From positions 3,100,001 through 3,164,000 of the forward strand of contig BFBT01000001.1 in the NCBI GenBank assembly GCA_003112755.1: a stretch of DNA of 64,000 nt. Direction: 5' to 3'. The translations under genes were made by a program, and so were the position numbers. Shown here piece by piece: positions 14,729 to 23,495 of the stretch. The DNA is from Lawsonibacter asaccharolyticus (GTDB lineage: Bacteria > Bacillota > Clostridia > Oscillospirales > Oscillospiraceae). The first letter of the stretch is position 1; every line of letters begins with the position of its first letter. Under the pieces are notes generated by a model. The model was not told the DNA's origin and did no database searches. It was given only the letters and a program-made list of their open reading frames with translations.

Positions 14729-16300
14729 ATGGAAACTTATGGACTGGAACAGCTGGGCATTATCAGCCCCAGCGCTGTGTATCGGAACCTCTCCCCTGCC
14801 ATTCTGGTGGAGAAGGCGCTGGCCCGGGGCGAGGGCAAGCTGAATTCCACGGGCGCCCTGTGCGTCAACACCGGGAAATATACCGGACGCTCTCCCAACG
14901 ACAAGTTCATCGTGGACTCCGCCGGTGTCCATGACGAGATCGCCTGGGGCAAGGTCAACGTCCCCACCACCCAGGAGGTCTTTGACGCCTTGTATGAGAA
15001 AATGGTGGCCTATCTCCAGAACCGGGAGATCTTTATCTTTGACGGCTTTGCCGGTGCGGACCCCAAATACACCAAAGCTTTCCGGGTGATCAACGAGCTG
15101 GCCAGCCAGAACCTTTTCATCCACCAGCTTCTGCTGCGTCCCACGGAAGAGGCGCTTGCCAATTACAAGCCTGACTTCACCATCATCTGCGCCCCCGGCT
15201 TTAAGTGCATCCCTGAGCGGGACCATGTGAACTCGGAGGCCGCCATCATGATCGACTATGAGAAGAAGATGGTGCTCATCGCAGGCAGCCAGTACGCCGG
15301 TGAGATCAAGAAGTCGGTCTTCTCCGTCATGAACTACCTCATGCCCAAGGAGGGCGTCTTCCCCATGCACTGCTCCGCCAACATCGGTGAGGCCGGGGAC
15401 TCCGCCATCTTCTTCGGCCTGTCCGGCACCGGCAAGACCACCCTGTCCGCCGATCCCAACCGCAAGCTCATTGGCGATGACGAGCACGGCTGGGCGGATG
15501 ACTCTGTCTTTAATTTCGAGGGCGGCTGCTACGCCAAGTGCATTGACCTGACCGAGGAGCGGGAGCCCGAGATCTTCCGGGCCATCAAGTTCGGCGCCTT
15601 GGTGGAGAACGTCATCATGGACGAGGAGACCCGCGTCCCCGACTACTCCGACGGCAGCCTGACTGAGAACACCCGCGTGGGCTACCCCGTGGACTATATC
15701 CCCAATGCCGCCATCCCCGGCATCGGCGGCACCCCCAAAACGGTGATCTTCCTCACCGCCGACGCCTACGGCGTCATGCCCCCCATCTCCAAGCTGAACG
15801 AGAAGCAGGCCATGTACTACTTTGTCTCCGGCTTCACCAGCAAGCTGGCGGGCACCGAGCGGGGCATCACCTCCCCCGTGCCCACCTTCTCCACCTGCTT
15901 CGGCGCCCCGTTCATGCCTCTGGACCCCTCCGTCTATGCCGGGATGCTGGCTGAGAAGGTGGCCAAGTCCGGCGCCAACGTCTATCTGGTCAACACCGGC
16001 TGGTGCGGCAACAGCGGCAAGCGCATGAATCTGAAGTACACCCGCGCCATGGTCACCGCCGCCCTCAACGGCGAGCTGGAAAAAGCGGAGTTCGTCACCG
16101 ACCCCTACTTCGGCGTTCAAGTGCCTACCTCCTGCCCCGGTGTGCCCGACGAGCAGATGATCCCCGCCAAGCAGTGGGGGGACGACACCGCCGGTTACGA
16201 GGCCAAGGCCAAGGAGCTGGCCAAGTCCTTTGTGGAGAACTTCAAGAAGTACACCCATATGCCTGCCGATGTGGTGGCAGCCGGCCCCAAGGCCGAGTAA
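14729..16300 (+). CDS. pckA: Phosphoenolpyruvate carboxykinase (ATP)
   Basis: This 523-residue cytosolic enzyme interconverts oxaloacetate plus ATP with phosphoenolpyruvate, CO2 and ADP. In fermenting gut anaerobes it often runs toward oxaloacetate and forms ATP. The kinase P-loop [14 protein letters not shown] is followed by the metal site LIGDDEHGW. The N-terminal substrate loop has [11 protein letters not shown], and [14 protein letters not shown] and the C-terminal [11 protein letters not shown] are also typical. The length matches the ATP-dependent family (about 525), not the GTP form. AGGAGG precedes the ATG. It is monocistronic with its own promoter and a terminator at 16316. Confidence 0.96.
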   Translation: METYGLEQLGIISPSAVYRNLSPAILVEKALARGEGKLNSTGALCVNTGKYTGRSPNDKFIVDSAGVHDEIAWGKVNVPTTQEVFDALYEKMVAYLQNREIFIFDGFAGADPKYTKAFRVINELASQNLFIHQLLLRPTEEALANYKPDFTIICAPGFKCIPERDHVNSEAAIMIDYEKKMVLIAGSQYAGEIKKSVFSVMNYLMPKEGVFPMHCSANIGEAGDSAIFFGLSGTGKTTLSADPNRKLIGDDEHGWADDSVFNFEGGCYAKCIDLTEEREPEIFRAIKFGALVENVIMDEETRVPDYSDGSLTENTRVGYPVDYIPNAAIPGIGGTPKTVIFLTADAYGVMPPISKLNEKQAMYYFVSGFTSKLAGTERGITSPVPTFSTCFGAPFMPLDPSVYAGMLAEKVAKSGANVYLVNTGWCGNSGKRMNLKYTRAMVTAALNGELEKAEFVTDPYFGVQVPTSCPGVPDEQMIPAKQWGDDTAGYEAKAKELAKSFVENFKKYTHMPADVVAAGPKAE

Positions 16301-16315
16301 AGCTGGCAGAACTCT

Positions 16316-16348
16316 ATGGGGCGCCGCAGATGCGGCGCCCCATTTCTA
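16316..16348 (+). terminator. pckA terminator
   Basis: Perfect 12-bp stem (16316-16327 with 16332-16343), AGAT loop, followed by TTCTA. It sits just before the SD of the next gene, so read-through is likely. Confidence 0.65.
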
Positions 16349-16363
16349 TGAGGAGGTGGACCC

Positions 16364-17026
16364 ATGAAGCGATATCAGATGTCAGAATCCCTGCCGGTGG
16401 GCCTCCTGCTGGCACTGGCGGGCGGGATCTTGGATTCCTATACCTATTTGAACCGGGGACAGGTATTCGCCACCGCTGAGACCGGGAACCTGGTCCTGCT
16501 GGGCATCCATTTGGCCCAGGGAGAGCTGGGCCGGGTCCTCTCCTGCCTCTTTCCCATTCTCGCCTTTGCCCTGGGCGTCCTGACTACCGAGGGGCTTCGC
16601 CGCCGCCTGAGCTCCGGCCGGGTCCACTGGAGGCAGCCCATCCTGGCGGCGGAGTGCCTGGTCATCCTGGTGGTCTCCTTCCTGCCTCAGGGAGATCTGG
16701 ACGCCCTGGCCAATGTGCTCATCGCCTTTACCAGCGCCATCCAGATCGAGAGTTTCCGAAAATTTGCAGGCTGCGGATGCGCCACCACCATGTGCACCGG
16801 CAACCTGAGGAGCGGCACCGAGCACCTGTTCCGCTGGCTCCACCACCGTGAGGGGACCTCTGGCCGCAGCGCTCTGGTCTATTACGGGCTGATCCTCTCC
16901 TTCGTCGCCGGCGCGGTCCTCAGCGGACTGCTCACCCCCCTCTTTGGGACGCGGACGGTCCTGGCCGCCTGCCTGCCCCTCCTGCTCTCTCTGGCGCTGA
17001 TGTTCCGGCTGCCGGACCCCACATAG
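16364..17026 (+). CDS. YoaK/DUF1275 family membrane protein
   Basis: This is a 220-residue integral membrane protein with about six hydrophobic helices. It matches the DUF1275 (YoaK) family, whose function is not established. Family features visible are the N-terminal LALAGGILDSYTYLNRGQVFATAETGN and the mid-protein CATTMCTGNLRSGTEHLF. The start follows GAGGAGG and lies 20 bases after the pckA terminator. No partner gene is evident; the gene is convergent with the MerR regulator. I would not assign a substrate. Confidence 0.85.
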   Translation: MKRYQMSESLPVGLLLALAGGILDSYTYLNRGQVFATAETGNLVLLGIHLAQGELGRVLSCLFPILAFALGVLTTEGLRRRLSSGRVHWRQPILAAECLVILVVSFLPQGDLDALANVLIAFTSAIQIESFRKFAGCGCATTMCTGNLRSGTEHLFRWLHHREGTSGRSALVYYGLILSFVAGAVLSGLLTPLFGTRTVLAACLPLLLSLALMFRLPDPT

Positions 17027-17041
17027 CCAAATGGGAAAGTA

Positions 17042-17067
17042 GGCCGCACCCCGCAGGGGGCGCGGCC
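17042..17067. terminator. Hairpin between convergent genes
   Basis: Stem GGCCGC-CCCC / GGGG-GCGGCC with one A-C mismatch and a GCAG loop, between the YoaK-type gene and the MerR gene. Confidence 0.55.
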
Positions 17068-17074
17068 CACTCCA

Positions 17075-17842
17075 TTACTCTGCCGCCGGAACGTGGGACA
17101 ACACTGCGTCCCGCAGGAAGCGGGCGCAGCCGGGAACGCTTTTGTCATAATAGGCCGTAAAGCGTTCATCCTGTACATACAGCTCCGCCAGTCCTCGGTG
17201 CCTGGCCGGATCGTAGGGGCTGCTGCCAAAGGACAGCCACGCCCGGTGCAGCTCCGCCAGCGCTCTGCCGGCCTCCCCTGCCGGGTCCGCGCCGGAGCGG
17301 ACGGCCTCCTCCAGCTTCCTCTGGATGGCTTCACCGGTGTCCTTCCAGCTCTGATACCGCTCAGGAGTCAGGTCCAAAATGTCCCGGCTGGCCCGCTCCG
17401 CCTCCTCGTCTCCGTACTTCTCCCGGATCTCCGCCCCGTAGCGCGCCTCGTTTTCCTCCACGGCGCGCCGCTTGAACGCCTCAAACTTTGCCTCGTCGCT
17501 CATAAACTCATTCCTTTCTTCTGACAGGATCGTCCGCTTTACAGTATGGATCAATTCCTGGATACGCCCCTCTTCCCTTTCCAAGGCGGCCAGATGGCCC
17601 CGGAGCGCGTCCAGCCGGTCAAAGGATGGATCATCCAGAATGGCTCCGATCCGGGCCAGCTCCACCCCGAGGGCCCGGTAAAACAAGATCTGCTGGAGCC
17701 GGTCTACCTCCGCCCCGCCGTAATATCGGTATCCATTCTCGCCGATGCGGCTGGGCGTGAGCAGACCGATCCGGTGGTACCAGCGCAGGGTGCGGGTGGT
17801 CACCCCGGCCAGTTCCGCCAGCTTCTGAATGGTGTATTCCAT
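17075..17842 (-). CDS. MerR-family regulator with TipAS-type ligand domain
   Basis: This 255-residue regulator begins at the ATG at 17842 (after AAAGGAGGG), not at the in-frame ATG 27 bases upstream. Residues 1-70 are a MerR winged helix (LAELAGVTTRTLRWYHRIGLLTPSRIGENGYRYY). A coiled-coil dimerisation helix covers about 75-110. The C-terminal domain (about 125-255) matches the TipAS antibiotic-recognition fold, with the typical WLSFGSSPYDPARHRGLAELYVQDERFTAYYD. Relatives bind thiopeptides or other amphipathic drugs and activate their own or efflux promoters. The gene's own promoter has the long 19-base spacer of MerR-activated promoters with a central dyad, so it is probably autoregulated. 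No efflux gene is adjacent. Confidence 0.9.
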   Translation of the reverse strand: MEYTIQKLAELAGVTTRTLRWYHRIGLLTPSRIGENGYRYYGGAEVDRLQQILFYRALGVELARIGAILDDPSFDRLDALRGHLAALEREEGRIQELIHTVKRTILSEERNEFMSDEAKFEAFKRRAVEENEARYGAEIREKYGDEEAERASRDILDLTPERYQSWKDTGEAIQRKLEEAVRSGADPAGEAGRALAELHRAWLSFGSSPYDPARHRGLAELYVQDERFTAYYDKSVPGCARFLRDAVLSHVPAAE

Positions 17843-17867
17843 AGGCGTCCCTCCTTTGACTGAGTCC

Positions 17868-17898
17868 ATTCTACCCGTTTACGCTGCGTCAATGTCAA
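17868..17898 (-). promoter_or_regulatory. MerR-type autoregulated promoter, 19-base spacer
   Basis: On the minus strand TTGACA (17898-17893) and TAGAAT (17873-17868) are 19 bases apart. The dyad TTGACGC-A-GCGTAAA (17892-17878) sits inside the spacer. Both features are hallmarks of promoters that a MerR protein activates by DNA distortion. Confidence 0.85.
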
Positions 17899-17989
17899 GT
17901 CCTGTTTTTTCATTTTTTCTGCGGTCACGCCCCGTGGCCTTTTCTCCGGTTTTCGGCAAGGCTGCGGGCGCGAATCCTGTCCACAACTG

Positions 17990-18019
17990 CAGTGCCCTCT
18001 GCCTTGGCAGAGGGCACTG
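17990..18019. terminator. Hairpin 3' of the DUF4349 lipoprotein gene
   Basis: A 14-bp perfect palindromic stem (17990-18003 with 18006-18019). The T-rich tract TCTTTTAT lies on the plus-strand side, so the orientation is unclear. Confidence 0.5.
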
Positions 18020-18040
18020 GTCTTTTATATCTTAGCCGCT

Positions 18041-18982
18041 TTACTGGTCCTGTCCTTCCTTTCTGCTCTCCTTCCGTTTTTTACGCAGTATGCTCCGCCC
18101 GATCACCACGCCGGCCGCCGCGATCACGGCCAGCACGACCAGGCCGAACACATGGTAGGAGATCCAGATCAGCATGCCCTGGAAGCCATCCACCAGCCCC
18201 TCCAGGCTGGCGGAGAAGCCGGCCGCCATTTTGGCTCCCAGCGAGGAGGTCTCTCCCGGCTCCTCCGTAACCTTCGTCACCTCCTGAAGGGTCAGGTCGA
18301 TGGTGGAGAAGCTCACAAGGCTGTCATACTGATTCATGGTGGAGCTGTACTGTTCGATCTCATACTCCACGTCGCTCAGGGCGCTCTCCAGGGAGATGAT
18401 GTCCTCCATCACCTCTGCTTCCGCCAGAAGGGCCTGGAGCCGCTCCTGCTTGGTGCGCAGGGTCTTCAGACGGGCCTCGGTGTCATAGTACTGGGTGCTG
18501 ATGTTCTCTGTGCTCTCTGTCTTACTGGCCAGGTAGCCCAGCTCCCCTGCATCCTGCAAAAAGCCGGTGTAGGCATCCTCCGGCACACGGATGACATAGG
18601 AGCCATACCGGTTTGCGTTCACGTTCCGATAGCTCCCGCCCTCCACCGCGGCGCTCTCGAAATAGCCCCCCGCCTGATTCACCATCTCGTTCAGCTGCTG
18701 AGCCGCCTGGTCGAACTCGGTGGTCTCCACATACAGCTCCGCCCGGCGGACCAGCTTGGCGTCCGGGTCCTGGTAGACCGGGCTCTCCTGAGGGGACTGG
18801 CTTGGGCTCTCCACCTCATAGATCCCGCCAAATTCCGCGGTCTCCCCGCCGGCAGCCCCCGGCGTGCTGGAGGCAGTCTGATCCGCCGGCGCCCCATTCC
18901 CGCCGCCGCTTCCGCAGGCGGGCAGCAGCAGGACCAGGGCCAGCATCAGGGGAAAAAGCGCGCGTTTCATGGTTCGCTTCAT
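18041..18982 (-). CDS. DUF4349 lipoprotein
   Basis: This is a 313-residue predicted lipoprotein. The start at 18982 is chosen because AGGAGGA lies 8 bases before it; the frame is open 50 codons further upstream without an SD. The signal peptide ends in LLPAC, a lipobox with the lipidated Cys at about residue 23. A low-complexity Ser/Gln/Pro linker is followed by the DUF4349 domain (about 75-300). It includes RRAELYVETTEFDQAAQQLN, a coiled coil of about 60 residues (ARLKTLRTKQERLQALL), and a C-terminal membrane helix with a basic tail. It is therefore tethered at both ends. The family function is unknown; the coiled coil suggests an envelope scaffold. The neighbouring divergent gene is a wall amidase. 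Confidence 0.85.
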   Translation of the reverse strand: MKRTMKRALFPLMLALVLLLPACGSGGGNGAPADQTASSTPGAAGGETAEFGGIYEVESPSQSPQESPVYQDPDAKLVRRAELYVETTEFDQAAQQLNEMVNQAGGYFESAAVEGGSYRNVNANRYGSYVIRVPEDAYTGFLQDAGELGYLASKTESTENISTQYYDTEARLKTLRTKQERLQALLAEAEVMEDIISLESALSDVEYEIEQYSSTMNQYDSLVSFSTIDLTLQEVTKVTEEPGETSSLGAKMAAGFSASLEGLVDGFQGMLIWISYHVFGLVVLAVIAAAGVVIGRSILRKKRKESRKEGQDQ

Positions 18983-19121
18983 GGTATCGCTCCTCCTTTT
19001 CATCGTTTCCGCAAGGCAAAGATCAGGTCTCTCTGTCCGATTAGACGCCTCCGCCTGGAAAAAGTTCCGCACCTCCGCCCCCTTTTTTTCATAGAATGGG
19101 AAAAAATCGGGAGGTAATCGT

Positions 19122-19862
19122 ATGCCTATCATCTATCTCTCCCCCTCCACACAGGAGTGGAACTACTACGTCAACGGCGGGACCGAGGAGGAATACATGA
19201 ATCTCCTGGCGGACAAGATGGTCCCCTATCTGGACGCCTCCGGCATCCGGTATGACCGGAACACCCCCAGTATGACGGCGGCCGACTCCATCGCCGCCTC
19301 CAACGCGGGAAACTTTGACCTCCACCTGGCCCTCCACTCCAACGCCGCCCCTGAGGGACAGTACGGCACTTCCAGAGGTTCCATTGCTTTCTATTACCCC
19401 GGCAGCATCCAGGGCAAGTGGGCCGCCGACATCATCGCCAACAATCTGCGCTCCATCTACCCCCTGCCGGACAAGGTCCGGGCGGTATCCACCACAACGC
19501 TGGGCGAAGTGCGGAAGGTCCGGGCCCCTGCCGTCCTCCTGGAGCTGGCCTTCCACGACAACCCGGACGACGCCGCCTGGATCAAAAACAACTTGGATGA
19601 GATCGCCCGCAACCTGGTCCTCTCGGTCACTGAGTTCTTCGGACTGCCCTTCCTGACTCCGATCCCCGCCCGCTCCGGCATGGTGGATGTGAACTGGGGC
19701 TCCCTCAATATCCGCAGCCGCCCCTCCCTGGACGCCCCCGTTCTGGCCCAGGCCCCGGACGGTGCGCTCCTCACCATCATCAACCAATGGCAGGACTGGT
19801 ATCTGGTCAACTATAACGGCACCATTGGCTACGCCAAAGACAGCTTCGTGACGCTGAACTGA
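19122..19862 (+). CDS. N-acetylmuramoyl-L-alanine amidase-like protein (Amidase_3 fold, SH3b) without signal peptide
   Basis: This is a 246-residue protein with an Amidase_3 domain (about 1-180) and a bacterial SH3 domain (about 185-246, VDVNWGSLNIRSRPSLDAPVL). The second and third zinc ligands are visible as Glu in GGTEEEYMN and His in LALHSNAAP, and the catalytic Glu in LLELAFHDNPDDAAW. The usual DPGHGG loop that brings the first zinc His is replaced by YLSPSTQEWNYYVNGG, so activity needs proof. There is no signal peptide. The enzyme would act inside a forespore or mother cell, or leave by lysis. It lies 15 bases before the SleL-like gene, so both probably act on spore peptidoglycan. GGGAGG precedes the start. 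Confidence 0.82.
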   Translation: MPIIYLSPSTQEWNYYVNGGTEEEYMNLLADKMVPYLDASGIRYDRNTPSMTAADSIAASNAGNFDLHLALHSNAAPEGQYGTSRGSIAFYYPGSIQGKWAADIIANNLRSIYPLPDKVRAVSTTTLGEVRKVRAPAVLLELAFHDNPDDAAWIKNNLDEIARNLVLSVTEFFGLPFLTPIPARSGMVDVNWGSLNIRSRPSLDAPVLAQAPDGALLTIINQWQDWYLVNYNGTIGYAKDSFVTLN

Positions 19863-19877
19863 TGCAAGGAGGTTTCT

Positions 19878-21158
19878 ATGGATATCCATGTTGTCAAACC
19901 GGGCGATACCCTGTACTCCATCGCCCTTTCCCACGGCGTGCCCATGTCCCGTCTGCTGGAGGACAATCAACTCCCTGACCCCTCCCGGCTGGTGGTGGGA
20001 CAGACCATCGTGATCCAGTACCCGGAGCGCACCTATGTGGTCCGCTCCGGCGATACGCTCTTCTCCATCGCTCAGGCCAACGGCCTGACTGTCAAGACCC
20101 TGCTCCGCAACAACCCCTCTCTGGCGGGGGAGGACCGCATCTTTCCAGGGCAGGAGCTGGTCCTCGCCTACCGCCAGGAGAAACAGGGGACCCTCACCGT
20201 CAACGGATACGCCTACCCCCATATCGACCGCGCCCTGCTCCAGCGCACCCTCCCCTATCTCAGCGGCCTGCTCCCCTTCTCCTACGAGGCCACCGCCCTG
20301 GGGGAGCTCACCCCGCTGGACGACGTGGCCCTGGTGGATGCGGCCAAACAGATGGGGGTGGTCCCCATCATGAACATCACCAACCTGACACCGGACGGCA
20401 TGTTCTCGCCGGAGCTGGCCCATATCATCCTCTCCGATCCCGCCATCCAGGAGAAACTGGCCGCCAACGTGATGGAGGTCATCCGTGCCCGCAGCTATCA
20501 GGGGCTGGACGTGGACTTTGAATCCATCTACGCCGAGGATGCCCAGTCTTATGTGTCCTTCATCTCCCGCCTGCGGGAGCTTGCCGCGCCCATGGGCATC
20601 CCGGTCCTTGTGGCTGTAGCCCCCAAGTCCTACGCCAACCAGCCGGGTCTGCTCTATGAGGGGATGGACTACGCCGGGCTGGGCCGGGCCGCTGATCTGA
20701 TATTCCTCATGACCTATGAGTGGGGCTACTCCTACGGTCCCCCTATGGCCATCTCCCCCATCCGCAGCATGCGCACCGTGATCGAGTACGCCCTGAAGGA
20801 GATCCCGGCAGAGAAGCTCCTGCTGGGCATCCCGAATTATGGCTATGACTGGCAGATCCCCTACTCCCAGTCCAGAAAGGCAGTCTCCATCTCCAACCAG
20901 TACGCCGTCTCCCTGGCCGCCCGCTACTATGCTGCCATCCGGTTCGACGAGTCGGTCCAGGCCCCCTGGTTCCGGTACGTGGACGAGCGGGGGCAGGAGC
21001 ACGAGGTCTGGTTCGAGGATGCCCGCAGCATCAGGGCCAAGCTGAGTCTGGTCCCGGAATACGGCCTGCGTGGGGTGGGGTACTGGAACCTGATGCGTCC
21101 CTTCCCCCAGAACTGGGTGATCCTCAACGCCCTATATCACATTCGGGAAGGGCTGTAA
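19878..21158 (+). CDS. LysM-GH18 spore cortex glycosidase, SleL/YaaH type
   Basis: This 426-residue protein has two LysM repeats (about 2-46, HVVKPGDTLYSIALSHG; and 53-97, YVVRSGDTLFSIAQANG). A glycoside hydrolase family 18 barrel (about 105-420) follows. The catalytic DxDxE motif is GLDVDFES, with acid Glu215. This is the architecture of YaaH and SleL, which cut spore cortex muramic-lactam peptidoglycan as N-acetylglucosaminidases during germination. It has no signal peptide, like its Bacillus relatives, which reach the spore surface by coat assembly. It follows the amidase-like gene after 15 bases with AAGGAGG, forming a two-gene unit. Sporulation-specific expression is expected but I could not identify a convincing sigma-E/K promoter. 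Confidence 0.9.
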   Translation: MDIHVVKPGDTLYSIALSHGVPMSRLLEDNQLPDPSRLVVGQTIVIQYPERTYVVRSGDTLFSIAQANGLTVKTLLRNNPSLAGEDRIFPGQELVLAYRQEKQGTLTVNGYAYPHIDRALLQRTLPYLSGLLPFSYEATALGELTPLDDVALVDAAKQMGVVPIMNITNLTPDGMFSPELAHIILSDPAIQEKLAANVMEVIRARSYQGLDVDFESIYAEDAQSYVSFISRLRELAAPMGIPVLVAVAPKSYANQPGLLYEGMDYAGLGRAADLIFLMTYEWGYSYGPPMAISPIRSMRTVIEYALKEIPAEKLLLGIPNYGYDWQIPYSQSRKAVSISNQYAVSLAARYYAAIRFDESVQAPWFRYVDERGQEHEVWFEDARSIRAKLSLVPEYGLRGVGYWNLMRPFPQNWVILNALYHIREGL

Positions 21159-21237
21159 CATTTTTCTCTCCGCCGCTGGATTTTTGTCCTCCTTTGTAGT
21201 AAAATGAGGTATCATTTGTGCAAAGGAGGACATTTTC

Positions 21238-21630
21238 ATGTCTGTTGAAATTGGCCTGAAGGGCCGCGCGGAGGAGACGGTGACCGACGCGAATACCGCT
21301 CAGGCCGCCTGCTCTGGCGCTCTGCCCGTCTACGGTACGCCCTTTATGACCGCTCTGATGGAAAAGGCGGCCTGGACCTCCATCGCCCCCCACCTGGCGC
21401 CGGGCGAAAGCACGGTGGGCACTGCCATGAACATCACCCACATCTCCGCCTCCCCCGTAGGCATCCGGGTCTGGGCGGAGAGCGAGGTCACCCTGGTGGA
21501 CGGCAAGCGCATCGAGCTGAAGGTGGCCGCCTATGACCAGGCGGGTAAGATCGGTGAGGGCACCCACCAGCGCTTTATCGTCACGGATGACCGCTTTCTG
21601 GCCAAGGCGGCCCGGAAACTGGAGGGCTGA
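21238..21630 (+). CDS. Hotdog-fold thioesterase, FlK-like
   Basis: This 130-residue cytosolic protein resembles the fluoroacetyl-CoA thioesterase (FlK) family of single hotdog domains. The features seen are YGTPFMTALMEKAAW with the acidic residue of the long helix, followed by GTAMNITHISASPVGIRVWAES, the central strand with the family's His. It probably hydrolyses short acyl-CoA or related thioesters; the true substrate is unknown. It begins after AAAGGAGG. The ybaK gene starts five bases after its stop, so the two are co-transcribed, and the nitroreductase 36 bases further may join them. Confidence 0.85.
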   Translation: MSVEIGLKGRAEETVTDANTAQAACSGALPVYGTPFMTALMEKAAWTSIAPHLAPGESTVGTAMNITHISASPVGIRVWAESEVTLVDGKRIELKVAAYDQAGKIGEGTHQRFIVTDDRFLAKAARKLEG

Positions 21631-21635
21631 GCGGC

Positions 21636-22115
21636 ATGTCCATTGAAAAAGTCCGGCAATATTTCCAGCCTTTAGGCCGTGAGCAGGATATCCTGGAATT
21701 TGAGACCTCCAGCGCCACGGTGGAGCTGGCCGCCCAAGCCGCCGGCGTCATCCCCGCCCGGATCGCCAAGACCCTCTCCTTCCTGGTGGACGAGGGCTGT
21801 GTGCTGATCGTGACCGCAGGGGACGCCAAAATCGACAATTCCAAGTTCAAAGCCATGTTCCACGCCAAGGCAAAGATGCTCAGTCCTGAGCAGGTATATT
21901 CCTTTACAGGCCATGCGGTGGGCGGCGTCTGCCCTTTTGCCAACCCGGACGGGGTACGTACCTACCTGGATGTGTCCCTCCAGCGCTTCGAGACTGTCTT
22001 CCCCGCGGCGGGCAGCAGCAACTCCGCGATCCAGCTCACCTGTGACGAGCTGGCGGAGTACTCCCACAGCCTGGGATGGATCGACGTGTGCAAGGGCTGG
22101 CAGGAGACCCCCTGA
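21636..22115 (+). CDS. YbaK/EbsC-family aminoacyl-tRNA deacylase
   Basis: This 159-residue protein has the prolyl-tRNA-editing fold. Family members hydrolyse mis-charged tRNAs in trans, for example Cys-tRNA-Pro or Ala-tRNA-Pro. The visible features are RIAKTLSFLVDEGCVLIVTAGDAKIDNSKFK with the conserved Lys, and TGHAVGGVCPFANPDGVRTYLD, the GxxxGG-P substrate loop. It overlaps none of its neighbours but starts only five bases after the thioesterase, with GGAGGG inside that gene's end acting as SD. Substrate choice within the family cannot be read from the sequence. Confidence 0.88.
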   Translation: MSIEKVRQYFQPLGREQDILEFETSSATVELAAQAAGVIPARIAKTLSFLVDEGCVLIVTAGDAKIDNSKFKAMFHAKAKMLSPEQVYSFTGHAVGGVCPFANPDGVRTYLDVSLQRFETVFPAAGSSNSAIQLTCDELAEYSHSLGWIDVCKGWQETP

Positions 22116-22151
22116 CCCTGTTTTCCCATCAGAAAGGAGCGCCCTGTTTCC

Positions 22152-22685
22152 ATGGAGACAAAAGACTGTATCCTGACCCGCCGCAGCGTGCGGAAATTTA
22201 CAGACCGGAAGGTGGAGCACCGGCTTGTGGAGCAGATCATCTCGCTGGCCGCCTATGCCCCCTCCTGGAAGAACACCCAGATCAGCCGGTATATTGCCAT
22301 TGAGGACCCCAAGGTCCTGGAGGAGATCTGTCGCACTTACGCCCCCTTCAACGCCCGGATCATCGGCAACTGCCCCCTGCTCATTGCCCAGACCTTTGTG
22401 AAAGGCCGCTCCGGCTTCGAGCGGGACGGTTCCTTCTCCACTGACCGGGAGGCGGGCTGGCAGTACTACGACTGCGGCATTGCCTGCCAGACCCTATGCC
22501 TGGCCGCCCACGACCTGGGGCTGGGCACCGTGGTCATGGGCGTCTTTGACCGGAAAGGCCTGGAGGCGTATCTCCAGATTCCGGAGGATCAGGAGCTGAT
22601 GGCCCTGATCGCCCTCGGCTATCCCGATGAGTCCCCCGCCGCTCCCAGGCGCAAGGAGACCTCCCTCCTTCTCAGCTATCGATGA
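22152..22685 (+). CDS. Nitroreductase family protein
   Basis: This 177-residue FMN-dependent oxidoreductase of the nitroreductase fold would work as a homodimer using NAD(P)H. The N-terminal TRRSVRKFTDRKVE binds the FMN phosphate. The central GIACQTLCLAAHDLGLGTVVMG and the C-terminal ALIALGYPDE are also characteristic. AAAGGAG precedes the start, and 36 bases separate it from ybaK. The physiological substrate is not predictable; such enzymes in anaerobes reduce quinones, enones or nitroaromatics. A hairpin shared with the convergent Bax-inhibitor gene follows. Confidence 0.88.
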   Translation: METKDCILTRRSVRKFTDRKVEHRLVEQIISLAAYAPSWKNTQISRYIAIEDPKVLEEICRTYAPFNARIIGNCPLLIAQTFVKGRSGFERDGSFSTDREAGWQYYDCGIACQTLCLAAHDLGLGTVVMGVFDRKGLEAYLQIPEDQELMALIALGYPDESPAAPRRKETSLLLSYR

Positions 22686-22697
22686 ACAAAATGGAAA

Positions 22698-22726
22698 AGA
22701 GGACCTGTCTGTGAGACAGGTCCTCT
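22698..22726. terminator. Bidirectional terminator, nitroreductase / his operon end
   Basis: A perfect 13-bp stem (22698-22710 with 22714-22726) and GTG loop. CTTTCTCT follows on the plus strand and CTTTTCCATTTT on the minus strand, so it can end both transcripts. Confidence 0.85.
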
Positions 22727-22748
22727 CTTTCTCTGTTCAGCGGCGCGC

Positions 22749-23468
22749 TCAATTCCGGGACTTGCCCAAAAAGCGCAGCAGGTACAAAAACAGGTTGATG
22801 AAATCCAGGTACAACTGAAGGGCGGAGAAAATAGACGCCTTCTCCAGCATGTCGGGGTAGCCCGCATAGTAGTTGTAGTAGGCTTTGATCTTCTGGGTAT
22901 CATAGGCAGTATAGCCCAGGAAGATGGCGATGCCCGCCAGGCAGAAGATCCGGTCCAGGGCGGTAAAGCCGGGGATAAACAGGCTGACCAGCGCGAATAC
23001 GAACAGGAACACCAGTCCAGTGAAAAGGATGGGGCGCAGCCGGGTCAGGTCTGCCTTGGTAAAATAGCCGTAGGCAGCCAGCACCGCGAAATAAGCCGCA
23101 GTGGCCAGGAATACGAAAATCAGGCTCCCAAACTCAAAGATATACAGGTACATGGACATGGTGAAGCCGAACAGCGCGGAAAAGGCGATAAAGATCCCTC
23201 TGGCTGTCCCCACTGACATCTTTTCAATGCGGGAGACCATCGTGATGGACAGTACGATGGTGGCGATCAGTACGATCAGATGGATATAAGGCACATAGGC
23301 CAGGGCGTAGAGTGTGGCATTGGTGACCCAGCCCAGCAGGGCGATCCCGAAGGTGACTAGAAGCCCCAGCACCATCCATAAAAATGTCTTGGCCGTATAT
23401 TGCCCGATGCTCTCCATCCGGCTGGACTGCCCATAGTCCCGGTCAAACTCATAGGGGTCAAAGCTCAT
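22749..23468 (-). CDS. Bax inhibitor-1/YccA family membrane protein
   Basis: This is a 239-residue membrane protein with seven predicted helices and the family hallmark of an acidic, loop-forming last segment. Visible family sequences include KTFLWMVLGLLVTFGIAL, the central YLYIFEFGSLIFVFLATAAYF, and YTAYDTQKIKAYYNYY near the C-terminus. Bacterial relatives (YetJ) are pH-sensitive calcium leak channels; others bind FtsH. The gene begins 27 bases after hisE on the same strand with AAAGGAG, so it is probably the last gene of the his transcript. No link with histidine is known, and the arrangement may just be read-through. Confidence 0.9.
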   Translation of the reverse strand: MSFDPYEFDRDYGQSSRMESIGQYTAKTFLWMVLGLLVTFGIALLGWVTNATLYALAYVPYIHLIVLIATIVLSITMVSRIEKMSVGTARGIFIAFSALFGFTMSMYLYIFEFGSLIFVFLATAAYFAVLAAYGYFTKADLTRLRPILFTGLVFLFVFALVSLFIPGFTALDRIFCLAGIAIFLGYTAYDTQKIKAYYNYYAGYPDMLEKASIFSALQLYLDFINLFLYLLRFLGKSRN

Positions 23469-23495
23469 AAAAACAGCTCCTTTCTTCCTGATCGG

